Shown here piece after piece: positions 42,159 to 51,748 of a stretch of 64,000 bases of DNA (the first letter of the stretch is position 1; the number at the start of each line of letters is the position of its first letter). The notes below the pieces were generated by a model. The model ran no database searches. It saw only the letters and a program-made list of their open reading frames with translations, and was not told the DNA's origin. A program made the translations under genes and the position numbers. The stretch is taken from assembly GCF_923081025.1 (NCBI RefSeq), contig NZ_CAKLPZ010000002.1:1-64000 (forward strand). Reading direction: 5' to 3'. Origin of the DNA: Neolewinella maritima. Its GTDB lineage: Bacteria; Bacteroidota; Bacteroidia; Chitinophagales; Saprospiraceae.

Positions 42159-43723
42159 CCACCCACTTTTGCGGCCACGGCACGGGCTACGTTCTGCCCG
42201 TCCATCGCCGCACTCAGTATGCCACCGGCGAAGCCCGCCCCCTCCCCACAGGGGAATAGGGAAGCCGCCTCGGGATGCTGGTAGGTCTTGCGGTCACGCG
42301 GGATGCGTACCGGGGACGACGTGCGACTCTCGGTACCGATCACGTTGGCCTCGGCGGTGTAGTAGCCCTTCATCTTGCGGCCAAAGGCCTTGACGCCCTC
42401 CTGTAGTTTCGAGTAGATGCTATCCGGTAGCAGCGCGTGCATCGGTGCGGCGTGTAGCCCGGGGATATAGCTCGTATCCGGCAGGTCCTGGGAAACGCGC
42501 CGCTGCACAAAATCCGTAAGCCGCTGGGCGGGCGCCCGCTGGGTACCGTCTCCACTGCGGAACATCGCCTGCTCGACGGACTGCTGGAACGCCAGACCGG
42601 CAAACACGCCCGCGTCGGCGAAGGGGGACAGGTCTTCCACCTCCACGGCGACTACCGTACCGGAGTTGGCGTAGGGGCTGTCACGGCGGCTGAGGCTCAT
42701 GCCATTGACGACCAGCTCGCCGGGGGCGGTGGCGGCGGGTACGACCAGTCCGCCCGGGCACATGCAAAAGCTGAACACCCCCCGGTCACCCACCTGGGTG
42801 ACGAGCTTGTAGCTACTGGCCGGCAGGTTCTCCTCCCGCTGTTCCTGCCCGTACTGGATCTTATCGATGAGGGGCTGCGGGTGTTCTATGCGCACCCCGA
42901 GGGCGAAGGGCTTAGCCTCCAGCCGGATGCCCCGGGCGTGCAGCAGGTGGTATACATCGCGGGCCGAGTGACCGGTGGCCAGAATGAAGGCCTCGGCGGC
43001 CAGGCGGTAGGTACTGCCGTCGGGATCGACGATGTGCAGGGCGGTCAAGTCCGTGGTATACTCCAGATCCGTCAGGCGGTGACCGAAACGGATCTCTCCG
43101 CCGCACTTCAGGATAGTCTCCCGCATATTACCGACCACGGCCGGCAACTTATTGGAGCCGATGTGGGGGTGGGCATCGATGAGAATATCCGCCTGGGCGC
43201 CGTGCTCGACCAGGGTGTGCAGGGCCTTGAGGTAGTTGCCCCGCTTCAGGCTGCGGGTGTAGAGCTTACCGTCACTGTAGGTACCGGCACCACCCTCTCC
43301 GAAGCAGTAGTTGGAATCGGGGTCGACCTCACCGAACTGCTGGATCGCCCGGAGGCTGCGGCGGCGGGCGCGCACGTCCTTTCCGCGTTCGATGATTACG
43401 GGCTTTAGCCCCAGCTCGATGAGCTCGAGAGCGGCAAACATACCGGCCGGTCCGCAGCCTATGATGACTACCGTGGGGGCTTCCGATACATCCTGAAGCT
43501 CGAAGCCGGGAGGCGCGGCGGCAGTGGGCTCGTCAGCATCCTGCACCGCGACCCGCAGGCGGTAGACCGGCTGGCTGCCCCGCGCGTCGATGCTACGGCG
43601 GTCGACCGTTAGCTTGCCCAGCTCGGCCTCGGGCACGCTGGTCTTGCGGCTGACGGCACGGCGGAGCGCCGCTGCATCGTGCAGGACGGCGGGGGGAAGC
43701 TTGATTTCTACAGTGGTGGGCAT
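42155..43723 (-). CDS. FAD-dependent oxidoreductase (FAD-binding, uncharacterised)
   Basis: 522 residues from the ATG at 43723. The N-terminal ~80 residues (VEIKLPPAVLHDAAALRRAVSRK) form a small alpha-beta domain; the FAD-binding Rossmann motif VVIIGCGPAGMFAALELIELG is at about 86-106. Downstream segments SNYCFGEGGAGTYSDGKLYTR, VEALILATGHSARDVYHLL-like, GVRIEHPQPLIDKIQ and FSFCMCPGGLVVPAAT belong to the uncharacterised FAD-dependent dehydrogenase family that includes bacterial YtfL/HI0933-neighbours. Substrate unknown. The TACCTTTG box at 43737-43730 is 6 nt before the ATG. ATGA overlap with the GT87-like gene. Confidence 0.8.
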   Translation of the reverse strand: MPTTVEIKLPPAVLHDAAALRRAVSRKTSVPEAELGKLTVDRRSIDARGSQPVYRLRVAVQDADEPTAAAPPGFELQDVSEAPTVVIIGCGPAGMFAALELIELGLKPVIIERGKDVRARRRSLRAIQQFGEVDPDSNYCFGEGGAGTYSDGKLYTRSLKRGNYLKALHTLVEHGAQADILIDAHPHIGSNKLPAVVGNMRETILKCGGEIRFGHRLTDLEYTTDLTALHIVDPDGSTYRLAAEAFILATGHSARDVYHLLHARGIRLEAKPFALGVRIEHPQPLIDKIQYGQEQREENLPASSYKLVTQVGDRGVFSFCMCPGGLVVPAATAPGELVVNGMSLSRRDSPYANSGTVVAVEVEDLSPFADAGVFAGLAFQQSVEQAMFRSGDGTQRAPAQRLTDFVQRRVSQDLPDTSYIPGLHAAPMHALLPDSIYSKLQEGVKAFGRKMKGYYTAEANVIGTESRTSSPVRIPRDRKTYQHPEAASLFPCGEGAGFAGGILSAAMDGQNVARAVAAKVGG

Positions 43724-43729
43724 CGGCCC

Positions 43730-43737
43730 CAAAGGTA
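43730..43737 (-). promoter_or_regulatory. -7 element TACCTTTG of the FAD oxidoreductase
   Basis: TAnnTTTG on the minus strand, with the ATG (43723) starting 7 nt after the box; leaderless or near-leaderless. Confidence 0.5.
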
Positions 43738-43765
43738 CGCACTGCCGGCGGCGGGCGGTGGACTA

Positions 43766-44182
43766 CTACTGGTTGCGCGTGTACAGTCCGTCGGCGGTCG
43801 ACGTGAAGTTTTCCGGAAGGTAGACGACGATCGTTACGGTTTCGAAGGCATTGCCCTCGGTGCCCTTGACGGTGCGGCGGGTCTTGTCGAAGCTCACGAG
43901 CGACATGGCATCGCCCTCTACTTCGGGCTTGAGCACGTAGCGGTTCTGCCGCATGTAGAAGTCGAGAATATCCTGCTTGGCGTTGGCGATCTCGACGCTG
44001 GTCTCGATGAGTACGTCATCACCGGGCCAAGTCCGGTATTCGACCCTGTCGTTGGGGTATACATCGAAGGATATCCGGTTTACCCGGTCGACGTCGACGG
44101 TCTTGTGAAAGATGTCTGCCGGGTCCTGTGCAAGGGACAGAGCAGCCCAGGCTACTAGAGCCAGGGTGAGTAAATGACGCAT
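43766..44182 (-). CDS. Small exported protein of unknown function (138 aa)
   Basis: 138 residues from the ATG at 44182, with signal peptide 1-19 (LLTLALVAWAALSLAQ). The mature part has DIFHKTVDVDRVNRISFDVYPNDRVEYRTWPGDDVLIETSVEIANAKQDILDFYM, ending in strands that resemble the repeated DUF4097-type beta-helix (VTIVVYLPENFTSTADGLYTR). It may be a single-repeat relative of putative adhesins. It is probably in the periplasm or at the cell surface. Stand-alone gene between the FAD oxidoreductase and antiporter genes on the same strand; the ORF start at 44239 is rejected because it precedes the signal peptide. Confidence 0.55.
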   Translation of the reverse strand: MRHLLTLALVAWAALSLAQDPADIFHKTVDVDRVNRISFDVYPNDRVEYRTWPGDDVLIETSVEIANAKQDILDFYMRQNRYVLKPEVEGDAMSLVSFDKTRRTVKGTEGNAFETVTIVVYLPENFTSTADGLYTRNQ

Positions 44183-44268
44183 GTGAGTACTATTTCCAGT
44201 TGGTTTGAAAACGGTGGCGAACGCTGGTTTGGTGCACACCGCTACTAACTATAGAACGCTAAACCTGA

Positions 44269-46176
44269 TCAAAGTACGGATTTTTGTCCGTTTTCCTGAT
44301 CTTGAGCCACTGGCCGGGGCTGCGCGACGTCCGGTAGTTCTACACCCAGGTACACCAGCGTGTAGCCCCCGGAGTCTACGTCGATCGCTTCCGGATCCTG
44401 GGGTAGTACCCGCAGTTGTCCGTCCGGCTCCTTGATGAATAGCGGTACGGAGTAGTTCTCCCCCCGGGCCTCGATGAGTAGATCGAGCAGTTCGCGCTGG
44501 CTGTACAGCGGCCGCTCGTGCACCACGGCGGCCTCCCGCTGGGCCTCACTGAAGTTGATGAAGTCGTCGGTATGACTAAAGATATGGCCGGCCTGATCCG
44601 GCGTGACCTCACCCTTCATTTCCTCCGTGGAGATCAGGCGGTACGCGCCCCGCTCCCCGAAGATGTCTTCGTAGCGGTTGATGGCATAGGAGTTGACGTC
44701 GTCGCTGCCAGTGAGCGCCAGCATGTAGCCTACGTCGAGCAGGTCATACTCATCGCTCAGGTCGGAGTTGTAGATGTTGGCTACGATACCCCGCAGCCCC
44801 TTCTTGCGGGCCCGTTTGATGTTTCCGGAATTACTGTCGACCAGGAATATCTCCCGCCCCTCTCCGTCGAGGTATTCAGCGATCGTGATAGCAAAGTCAG
44901 TCGCCCCCAGGATAAGTACCCCGTTGGAGGAATCCTGAATGACACCCAGCAGGCGCGCCACAAAGCGGGCCGTCGTAGCATTGATCAGAACCGTACCGAG
45001 CACGATCATAAATACGAGCGGCGTGATGTACTCCGCCCCCGGCACCCCGTCGGCCGCTAGCTTCAGTCCGAACAGCGAGGCGATACCCGCCGCCACGATG
45101 CCCCGCGGCCCTACCCAGCTGATGAACAGCTTTTCCTTCATATCCAGATTACCCCGGGCCGTGCTGATGAATACGCTCAGGGGGCGCAGCACCAGGATCA
45201 CAAAGCCGAACAGTGCCAGGGGCCGCCAATCCTCGGTCAGTAGCCGCAGCTCCGACATATTCATATTGGCCGCCAGCAGAATGAATAGGATGGAAATGAG
45301 TAGGACGCTCAGCGATTCCTTAAATGACAGGATCTCCTTGATGCGGGGTACGTCCTTGTTGGCCAGTACCAGTCCCATCACTACTACGGCTAGCAGACCA
45401 GACTCATGGGCCAATTGATCGCTCACCACGAAGATGAGCAGCACGTAGGCCAGGATGAATACATTGAGCAGGTAGTGAGGTACCAGCTCCCGCTTGATGA
45501 TGTGGAACAGTCCGTAGCCGGCCAGGAAGCCCAGCGTACCCCCGTAGATGATGATCTGCACGAAGGTGCGTACCGCCTCGCCCGTAAAGCCCAGCCCGTG
45601 ATCGGTAGAGCTGATGAACTCAAAGACCAGTACCGCCACCAGGGCCCCCAGGGGATCGATCAGGATGCCCTCCCACTTCAGCACCGTACTCACATTGCGG
45701 TTGAGGGGGATGTTCTGTAGGATGGGGGCAATAACCGTAGGGCCGGTCACGATGATGAGGGCGGCGAACAGGAAACTGATGCTCCAGCCCAGTCCCATGA
45801 TGTAGTGTGCGGCCAGTCCCGCCCCCAGGAAGGTGATCAGGCTACCGATCGAGATCAGGCGCAGGATCGACCGCTGGGTCTGCTTCACCTCCCGAAATTG
45901 CAGCGTCAGCCCCCCCTCGAAGAGGATGATGCCGATGGCCAGACTCACGAAGTAGAACAGGGATTCCCCAGGGAACAAGCCACGGCCCTCCCCTTCCTCC
46001 CCGACCACCTCGAAGATGGGGGAGATCAGCTTACTGCCGTCGGCCGTGAAGAGGGTGGACAGTGGTCCTACCAGCAGACCGATCACGATGAGCGGCAGGA
46101 TCGCCGGCACCCTCACCCGCCAGGCAAACCACTGGGCAAAGATGCCGAGTATGATGATGCCCGCGAGTTCTTCCAT
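44269..46176 (-). CDS. Cation:proton antiporter with C-terminal TrkA-N (RCK) domain, copy 2
   Basis: 635 residues, co-linear with 18895-20754: ILGIFAQWFAWRVRVPAILPLIVIGLLVGP, AIGIILFEGGLTLQFREVK, VTGPTVIAPILQNIPLNRN, KLFISWVGPRGIVAAGIASLFGLKLAADGVPGAEY, and TrkA-N NGVLILGATDFAITIAEYLDGEG. It should exchange Na+ or K+ for protons at the inner membrane. Two paralogs of this type in 27 kb suggest specialisation. A near-consensus TACTTTAC (one base off) lies just upstream; otherwise no clear promoter. Convergent neighbours are absent; the ebfC gene lies 29 bp upstream on the same strand. Confidence 0.85.
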   Translation of the reverse strand: MEELAGIIILGIFAQWFAWRVRVPAILPLIVIGLLVGPLSTLFTADGSKLISPIFEVVGEEGEGRGLFPGESLFYFVSLAIGIILFEGGLTLQFREVKQTQRSILRLISIGSLITFLGAGLAAHYIMGLGWSISFLFAALIIVTGPTVIAPILQNIPLNRNVSTVLKWEGILIDPLGALVAVLVFEFISSTDHGLGFTGEAVRTFVQIIIYGGTLGFLAGYGLFHIIKRELVPHYLLNVFILAYVLLIFVVSDQLAHESGLLAVVVMGLVLANKDVPRIKEILSFKESLSVLLISILFILLAANMNMSELRLLTEDWRPLALFGFVILVLRPLSVFISTARGNLDMKEKLFISWVGPRGIVAAGIASLFGLKLAADGVPGAEYITPLVFMIVLGTVLINATTARFVARLLGVIQDSSNGVLILGATDFAITIAEYLDGEGREIFLVDSNSGNIKRARKKGLRGIVANIYNSDLSDEYDLLDVGYMLALTGSDDVNSYAINRYEDIFGERGAYRLISTEEMKGEVTPDQAGHIFSHTDDFINFSEAQREAAVVHERPLYSQRELLDLLIEARGENYSVPLFIKEPDGQLRVLPQDPEAIDVDSGGYTLVYLGVELPDVAQPRPVAQDQENGQKSVL

Positions 46177-46205
46177 ACCTGATCAGCTAGGGGGTAAAGT
46201 AGGGT

Positions 46206-46517
46206 TTATCCGCCGAGCAGGCTGCCCAGTCCGCCGGGAAGCATATTGTCCATCATACCACCAGCCTGCTGTGCTTCGTAGGCCGCGGCCTTCTCCAGCG
46301 CCCGGTTAGTGGCTACTACCAGCAGGTCTTCCAGGGCCTCCAGGTCGCTGGGATCTACCTGCTCCGGGTCGATGCTGACGTTCTGGATCGTACGGGTGCC
46401 GTCGCAGGTCACCTTGATGGCGCCGCCGCCGGCCTCGGCCTCGAAGGTCTGCTGGCCGAGCTGCTCCTGCATCTTGGCCTGCATTTCTTCCATCTGTTTC
46501 ATCATATCTCCAAACAT
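46206..46517 (-). CDS. ebfC: YbaB/EbfC nucleoid-associated protein
   Basis: 103 residues: MFGDMMKQMEEMQAKMQEQL coiled-coil start, then FEAEAGGGAIKVTCDGTRTIQNVSIDPEQVDPSDLEALEDLLVVATNRALEKAA. This is the complete YbaB fold with normal length; the protein binds DNA as a dimer and is usually near dnaX/recR, neither of which is visible here. The Met-rich, Gly-rich C-terminus (GGMMDNMLPGGLGSLLGG) is typical of Bacteroidota members. Divergent from fabG. Confidence 0.9.
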   Translation of the reverse strand: MFGDMMKQMEEMQAKMQEQLGQQTFEAEAGGGAIKVTCDGTRTIQNVSIDPEQVDPSDLEALEDLLVVATNRALEKAAAYEAQQAGGMMDNMLPGGLGSLLGG

Positions 46518-46572
46518 AGCGTGGGCATTTCGTGAACTTGGTAAAGGCCGGGGCGGGCTTTTTAGTTTATCC

Positions 46573-46580
46573 TACCTTTG
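46573..46580 (+). promoter_or_regulatory. -7 element TACCTTTG of fabG
   Basis: TAnnTTTG, 22 nt before the ATG at 46603; no clear -33 TTG. Confidence 0.5.
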
Positions 46581-46602
46581 GCCGTCACCAAATAAAGCTA
46601 TT

Positions 46603-47334
46603 ATGGGATTACTCGACGGCAAAGTCGCCCTCATCACCGGCGGCTCCCGCGGCATCGGTGCCGCCCTCGTCCGTAGCCTGGCCGCCGCCGGCGCCCGGGT
46701 CGCCTTCACTTACCGCAGTTCCGCCGGTCCCGCCGAGGCCCTCGTCGCAGAACTGGGCGAGCAGGTCACCGCCTACCAGAGCGATGCCGCCGACTACAGC
46801 GCCGCCGAGCAATTGATCAAATCCGTCGTCGCCGATCTGGGCGGACTCCACATCCTGATCAACAACGCCGGCGTGACCCGCGACACCCTCATGCTGCGCA
46901 TGAACGAGGAACAGTGGGACACGGTTATGGACAACAACCTCAAGTCCGTCTTCAATCTCACCAAGCATGCCCTGCGCACGATGATGCGTGGCGGCGGCAG
47001 CATCATCAGTATGTCCAGCATCGTCGGCATCCAGGGCAATGCCGGTCAGGCCAACTACGCCGCCAGCAAGGCCGGCATCATCGGCTTCAGCAAGTCCATC
47101 GCCAAGGAGATGGGCAGTCGCAACGTCCGCTGCAACGTCGTAGCCCCGGGCTTCATCGAGACCGACATGACCGACGAGCTGCCCGACCAGGTCCGCCAGG
47201 GTTACCTCAGCAACATCCCCCTCAAGCGCTTCGGCCGGGCCGAGGAAATCGCCGAGGTGTGCATCTTCCTGGGCTCCGACATGAGCAGCTACGTCAGCGG
47301 ACAGGTACTCAGCGTCGACGGCGGCCTATCGTAG
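46603..47334 (+). CDS. fabG: 3-oxoacyl-ACP reductase (short-chain dehydrogenase)
   Basis: 243 residues. The NADP-binding motif is VALITGGSRGIGAALVRSLA; NNAG is in HILINNAGVTRDTLMLRMNEEQW; the catalytic tetrad includes N, S (MSSIVGIQGNAGQ), Y (NYAASKAG) and K. FIETDMTDELP and LSVDGGLS are typical of FabG. It reduces beta-ketoacyl-ACP in fatty-acid synthesis. The true start is 46603; the longer ORF from 46309 includes the divergent ebfC region. The stop is overlapped by the following GTG start (TAGTG). Confidence 0.95.
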   Translation: MGLLDGKVALITGGSRGIGAALVRSLAAAGARVAFTYRSSAGPAEALVAELGEQVTAYQSDAADYSAAEQLIKSVVADLGGLHILINNAGVTRDTLMLRMNEEQWDTVMDNNLKSVFNLTKHALRTMMRGGGSIISMSSIVGIQGNAGQANYAASKAGIIGFSKSIAKEMGSRNVRCNVVAPGFIETDMTDELPDQVRQGYLSNIPLKRFGRAEEIAEVCIFLGSDMSSYVSGQVLSVDGGLS

Positions 47335-48023
47335 TGATCGTCGATGTCATCATACCCGCCTACAATGAAGAAGCTAGCATCGGGCTGGTCGTAGCCGAGC
47401 TGCCGCACGCCCTGCTGCGCGAAGTCATCGTCTGCGACAACAACAGTCGCGACCGCACCGCCGAAGTGGGCGCGGCCGCCGGTGCAACGGTGGTCACGGA
47501 ACGGCGCCCCGGCTACGGCTCGGCCTGTCTACGGGGAATGCAGCATATCGCCGAGCGCCCCGCCGCCGAGCAGCCTGACATCGTCGTCTTTATTGACGGA
47601 GACCACAGCGACTACCCCGAGCAGCTGCCCGAGCTGATCGCCCCGATCCTGGAGCAGGGCTATGACCTGGTCATCGGCTCGCGGGCCCTGGGGGAGGTAG
47701 AGGCGGGCAGTATGACGCTACCACAGGTGTTTGGCAACTGGCTGGCCACAAATCTTATCCGCCTGTTCTACGGTTATGAGTTCACCGATCTGGGACCGTT
47801 TCGGGCCATTCGGTATCCGGCGCTGCTCGCTTTGGGCATGCAGGACCCCGACTTCGGCTGGACGGTGGAGATGCAGGTCCGCGCCGCTAAGGCCGGGCTA
47901 CGCTGTACGGAGGTGCCGGTGCGCTACCGTCGCCGCATCGGTATATCCAAGATATCGGGAACGGTACGGGGCACCTTCCTGGCCGGACATAAGATCCTGT
48001 GGACCATTTTTAAACTCCTCTGA
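47334..48023 (+). CDS. GT2 family glycosyltransferase, dolichyl-phosphate sugar synthase-like
   Basis: 229 residues from the GTG at 47334, which shares its G with the fabG stop (TAGTG). GT2 features: VIIPAYNEEASIGLVVAEL, CDNNSRDRTAEVGAAAGATVV, VVFIDGDHSDYPEQLPEL (DxD), GSRALGE and FGWTVEMQVRAAKAGLRCTEVPVRYRRRIGISKISG. The pattern is that of polyprenol-phosphate mannosyl/glucosyl synthases without C-terminal membrane helices. Likely acts at the inner membrane face. The following GT2 gene starts 3 bp later. Confidence 0.85.
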   Translation: MIVDVIIPAYNEEASIGLVVAELPHALLREVIVCDNNSRDRTAEVGAAAGATVVTERRPGYGSACLRGMQHIAERPAAEQPDIVVFIDGDHSDYPEQLPELIAPILEQGYDLVIGSRALGEVEAGSMTLPQVFGNWLATNLIRLFYGYEFTDLGPFRAIRYPALLALGMQDPDFGWTVEMQVRAAKAGLRCTEVPVRYRRRIGISKISGTVRGTFLAGHKILWTIFKLL

Positions 48024-48025
48024 GC

Positions 48026-49630
48026 ATGACGGTACTGGCACTTGTGGTACTGGCGGTCTACACCCTGAGCCTACTGTACATCACGGTCTACTGCCTGCTG
48101 CAGTTCAACCTGCTGTACCACTACAAGCAGAGTCCCGACCCCACGCAGCACCCGGTATCGTTCGAGCAGCTCTCGGCGGTCCGTACGGCCAGGGTAGGCA
48201 ATGCTGCGCTGGTGGCCGCATCCGCCCACGAAGATGGCCCGGTAGCGGTATCCCCCGCACCTGCGACCCCGCCCGCTTCCGCCTATCCCTTCGTGACCGT
48301 ACAACTACCGATCTACAACGAGTACTACGTGATCGAGCGACTGATCGACGCGGTGACGGCCTTCGATTACCCCAGAGACCGTTACGAGATCCATATCCTG
48401 GACGATAGCACCGACGAGACGGTAGAGTTGGTCGCGGAAAAGGTGCGCGCGTATGCCGCCGAGGGGTTCCAGATCCGGCAGATCATCCGCCCCGAGCGGC
48501 AGGGATATAAGGCGGGTGCACTGCGCGACGGAATGGCGGAAGCGCGGGGGGAGTTCATGGCGATCTTCGATGCGGACTTTGTGCCCGATCCGAGTTTCCT
48601 GCAGCGTACGATCCCGCACTTTGCCGACCCGAAGGTCGGGGTGGTGCAGACCCGCTGGGAGCACCTGAACCAGGAGTACAGCATCATCACCCGCCTGCAG
48701 GCCCTGCAGCTTAACGTACACTTCACGGTGGAGCAGGTGGGGCGCATGAACGGGGGGCACCTGCTACAGTTTAATGGTACGGCAGGCGTGTGGCGGCGGG
48801 CGGCCATCGAGGCCGGTGGCGGCTGGCAACCCGATACGCTGACCGAAGACCTGGACCTGAGTATCCGGAGCCAGTTGGCCGGTTACCGCATTCATTTTCT
48901 GGAGCGTGTGGGGAGCCCGGCCGAGCTGCCGATCGAGATGAACAGCTTCAAGAGTCAGCAGCACCGCTGGATGAAGGGCGGTGCGGAGACGGCGCGCAAG
49001 ATGCTGCCGGACGTCTGGCGCAGTGCCCTACCCTGGAACCATAAAGTACACGCGACGGCCCACCTGCTAGCCTCCTCGATCTTCCTGTTCGTATTTCTCT
49101 GCGCGGTATTTAGTGTGCCCCTGCTGTTCCTATTCGGCGAGTTGGCGCAGTTGGGCTTCAGCAAGAACTTCTTTGCCGTATTCCTTACGGGGCTGCTTTC
49201 AGTGATCGGTATCTACTACGTAGCCAACGTGCAGAGCGTGGCGAATAAGGAGCCGAGCTTCGGTAAGTCCGTGTTCAAGTTCGTCTTTCTGTTTCCGCTC
49301 TTTTTGGCACTGAGTATGGGCCTGTCGCTACACAATTCAGTAGCCGTACTGCAGGGCTACCGGGGCAAGAAGAGCGCCTTCGTGCGTACGCCGAAGTTCA
49401 ACATCAAGTCGGTGCGCGATAAGCTCCGGACGACGAAGTACGTCTCCGGCCGGCTGAGCCTGATCACCCTCGGGGAGGGCCTGCTGTGTGTATACTTCCT
49501 CTTTGCGGTTTGGGGAGGCTTTCACCTACAGAATACCACCTTCGTGGTCTTTCACGGACTGCTGGCGCTGGGCTTCGGAGCGATCTTTTTCCTCAGCATT
49601 AAGCACCTTAGTCTGGCGAAGGACGGATAG
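48026..49630 (+). CDS. Processive GT2 glycosyltransferase, cellulose-synthase-like
   Basis: 534 residues: an N-terminal membrane helix (VLAVYTLSLLYITVYCLL), a GT2 catalytic domain and three to four C-terminal helices. The D,D,D,QxxRW signature is complete: DDSTDET, FDADFVPD, TEDLDLS and QQHRWMKGG. Comparable enzymes make cellulose, ceramide-linked or other beta-linked polysaccharides. It follows a GT2 polyprenol-sugar synthase by 2 bp, so the pair forms a small glycan operon with fabG. Terminated by the bidirectional hairpin at 49663-49697. Confidence 0.85.
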   Translation: MTVLALVVLAVYTLSLLYITVYCLLQFNLLYHYKQSPDPTQHPVSFEQLSAVRTARVGNAALVAASAHEDGPVAVSPAPATPPASAYPFVTVQLPIYNEYYVIERLIDAVTAFDYPRDRYEIHILDDSTDETVELVAEKVRAYAAEGFQIRQIIRPERQGYKAGALRDGMAEARGEFMAIFDADFVPDPSFLQRTIPHFADPKVGVVQTRWEHLNQEYSIITRLQALQLNVHFTVEQVGRMNGGHLLQFNGTAGVWRRAAIEAGGGWQPDTLTEDLDLSIRSQLAGYRIHFLERVGSPAELPIEMNSFKSQQHRWMKGGAETARKMLPDVWRSALPWNHKVHATAHLLASSIFLFVFLCAVFSVPLLFLFGELAQLGFSKNFFAVFLTGLLSVIGIYYVANVQSVANKEPSFGKSVFKFVFLFPLFLALSMGLSLHNSVAVLQGYRGKKSAFVRTPKFNIKSVRDKLRTTKYVSGRLSLITLGEGLLCVYFLFAVWGGFHLQNTTFVVFHGLLALGFGAIFFLSIKHLSLAKDG

Positions 49631-49662
49631 CGGGTCTGATCTGTATAGGACTGCAACCATAA

Positions 49663-49697
49663 AAAAGCCCCGACTCACGCTGTGAGTCGGGGCTTTT
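49663..49697. terminator. Bidirectional intrinsic terminator between GT2 and nqrF
   Basis: 16-bp stem AAAAGCCCCGACTCAC/GTGAGTCGGGGCTTTT, loop GCT. A- and T-runs give termination in both directions between convergent genes. Confidence 0.8.
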
Positions 49698-49714
49698 CAT
49701 TGCGGGCTTAGCTA

Positions 49715-50989
49715 CTAGCTACCGAAATCGTCAAAGGCGATATTCTCTTCGGGGACACCCAGCTCATCGAGCATGTTCTGGACGGCCTGTAGCATCAGGG
49801 GAGGACCGCAGAGGTAGTACTCGATCTCTTCGGGCTCGGGATGCTCCTTGAGGTAGTTGTCCAGCACCGCCTGGTGGATAAAGCCGGTGAGGCCGTCCCA
49901 ATTGTCTTCGGGCAGGGCATCGCTCAGGGCGATGTGGTACTTGAAGTTGGGGAAGTCCTGCTCGATCGCTTCGAACTCCTCGGTGTAAAAGAGCTCTGCC
50001 TTGGAGCGGCCACCGTACCAGTAGCTGACCTTGCGGTCGGTCTTCAGGGTATGGAAGAGGTGGAAGATGTGGCTACGGAGGGGGGCCATGCCGGCACCAC
50101 CGCCGATGTAGATCATCTCCTTGTCGGTCGGCTTGATGAAGAACTCACCGTAGGGGCCGGAAATGACCACCTTATCGCCGGGCTTCTGGTCGAAGACGTA
50201 GCTGGAACAGACACCGGGGTTAACGTCCATGTAGGCACCTTTCTGCCGGTCGAAGGGCGGGGGTGCGATCCGGATATTGAGCATGATGATGTCACCTTCT
50301 CCGGGGTGGTTGGCCATGGAGTAGGCGCGGAACTGCTCCTCGTCGTTCTTCATGGTGAAGTCCCACATACCGAACTTATCCCAGTCGGGCTTGAATTTGT
50401 CGGCGGGTGCTCCCTTATGGAACACGGGGTGGGGAGTAATGTCGAAATTCTTGAAGTCGACCGTCACCTTGGGTACATCGATCTGAATGTAGCCGCCGGA
50501 CTCGAAGTCGAGGCTCTCTCCTTCGGGCAGCCGCACCACGAATTCCTTGATGAAGGTCGCTACATTGTAGTTGCGGTCTACGGTACACTCCCACTTCTTG
50601 ATACCGAAGATCTCCTCGGGGATATGGATCTCCATATCCTGACGCACCTTCACCTGGCAGGCCAGGCGCTTGTGCTCGGCGACTTCGCGGCGGGTGAGGT
50701 GGTTGAGCTCCGTGGGGAGTACATCGCCACCACCCTTGGTGATCTCGCATTCGCACATGGCACAGGTGCCACCTCCGCCACAGGCCGAGGGAAGGAATAC
50801 ACTCTTGTCGGACAGCGCGTTGAGTAGCGAACTGCCGGGCTGCACGAGCAGGGGGTTCTCGGTGTCTCCGTTGACGATGATCTTTACCTCGCCCTGGGGG
50901 ACGAGTCTGCGGCGCGCGACCAGCAGCATCGTAATGAGGGCTAGCACGATGAGCGTAAAAACGACGACCGCGGCTCCAATGGTGATCAT
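49715..50989 (-). CDS. nqrF: Na+-NQR subunit F (NADH:quinone oxidoreductase, Na+-translocating)
   Basis: 424 residues. An N-terminal membrane helix (residues 3-25) is followed by a [2Fe-2S] ferredoxin domain with C70, C76, C79 and C111 ([24 protein letters not shown]). FAD- and NADH-binding domains follow: [44 protein letters not shown] and [17 protein letters not shown]. This subunit takes electrons from NADH to FAD and then to the Fe-S centre. Last gene of the nqr operon on the minus strand, 63 bp after nqrE. Confidence 0.95.
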   Translation of the reverse strand: MITIGAAVVVFTLIVLALITMLLVARRRLVPQGEVKIIVNGDTENPLLVQPGSSLLNALSDKSVFLPSACGGGGTCAMCECEITKGGGDVLPTELNHLTRREVAEHKRLACQVKVRQDMEIHIPEEIFGIKKWECTVDRNYNVATFIKEFVVRLPEGESLDFESGGYIQIDVPKVTVDFKNFDITPHPVFHKGAPADKFKPDWDKFGMWDFTMKNDEEQFRAYSMANHPGEGDIIMLNIRIAPPPFDRQKGAYMDVNPGVCSSYVFDQKPGDKVVISGPYGEFFIKPTDKEMIYIGGGAGMAPLRSHIFHLFHTLKTDRKVSYWYGGRSKAELFYTEEFEAIEQDFPNFKYHIALSDALPEDNWDGLTGFIHQAVLDNYLKEHPEPEEIEYYLCGPPLMLQAVQNMLDELGVPEENIAFDDFGS

Positions 50990-51052
50990 GATGGGATAAT
51001 TTTATATGTAAGCCGGAATGACGACCGGCGGTTTATCGGTACAGGGTAAAAC

Positions 51053-51667
51053 TTACTCGGCAACGGGAGGTGACCAGCCCGCGAAGACGGCCGGGTCGAT
51101 GCCCGTGAGGCTCAGAAAGGCAATACCCATAAGCCCCGTGATCAGGAACGCCATGCCCAGGCCGCGCAGTGCGGGGGGGACGTTGCTGTAACGGATCCGC
51201 TCGCGGATCGCCGCCAGCGCAATGATGGCCAGAAACCAGCCGAAGCCACCACCCAGACCGAAGGCCACCGACTCGCTCAGATTGTAGTCCCGGCTCACCA
51301 TAAAGAGGCTACCACCGAGGATGGCGCAGTTTACCGTGATGAGCGGAAGGAAAATACCGAGCGCTGTATAGAGGCCGGGGCTGAACTTCTCCAGCACCAT
51401 CTCCACCAGCTGTACGGTAGAAGCGATTACGGCAATGAAGAGGATGAAGCGCAGGAACTCCAGATCGGCCGGGATCAGGATGAATTCGTTGATCACCCAG
51501 TTGATGGGCATCGTGACGCCGAGGACGAAGATGACCGCCAGGCCCAGTCCGGTCGCCGTGCTCAGGGTCTTGGATACGGCCAGGAAGGAACACATCCCCA
51601 GGAAGTAGGCCAGCACCATGTTCTCGATGAAGGCCGACTTGATGAAAATATTGAGAAAATCACCCAT
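51053..51667 (-). CDS. nqrE: Na+-NQR subunit E
   Basis: 204 residues, about six membrane helices: GDFLNIFIKSAFIENMVLAYFLGMCSFLAVS with C26, then LPLITVNCAILGGSLFMVSRDY with C114. These cysteines are the NqrE ligands of the Fe-S cluster shared with NqrD in the membrane. Length and motif positions are normal. Part of the Na+ pump operon. Confidence 0.95.
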   Translation of the reverse strand: MGDFLNIFIKSAFIENMVLAYFLGMCSFLAVSKTLSTATGLGLAVIFVLGVTMPINWVINEFILIPADLEFLRFILFIAVIASTVQLVEMVLEKFSPGLYTALGIFLPLITVNCAILGGSLFMVSRDYNLSESVAFGLGGGFGWFLAIIALAAIRERIRYSNVPPALRGLGMAFLITGLMGIAFLSLTGIDPAVFAGWSPPVAE

Positions 51668-51748
51668 TGGGAAGAAATTTGCGGCGCAGTGCGTTGCGGC
51701 GATAAGGGAGTCAGATACGTGCTAGTAGATCGGTACGGGAGTTATCTC

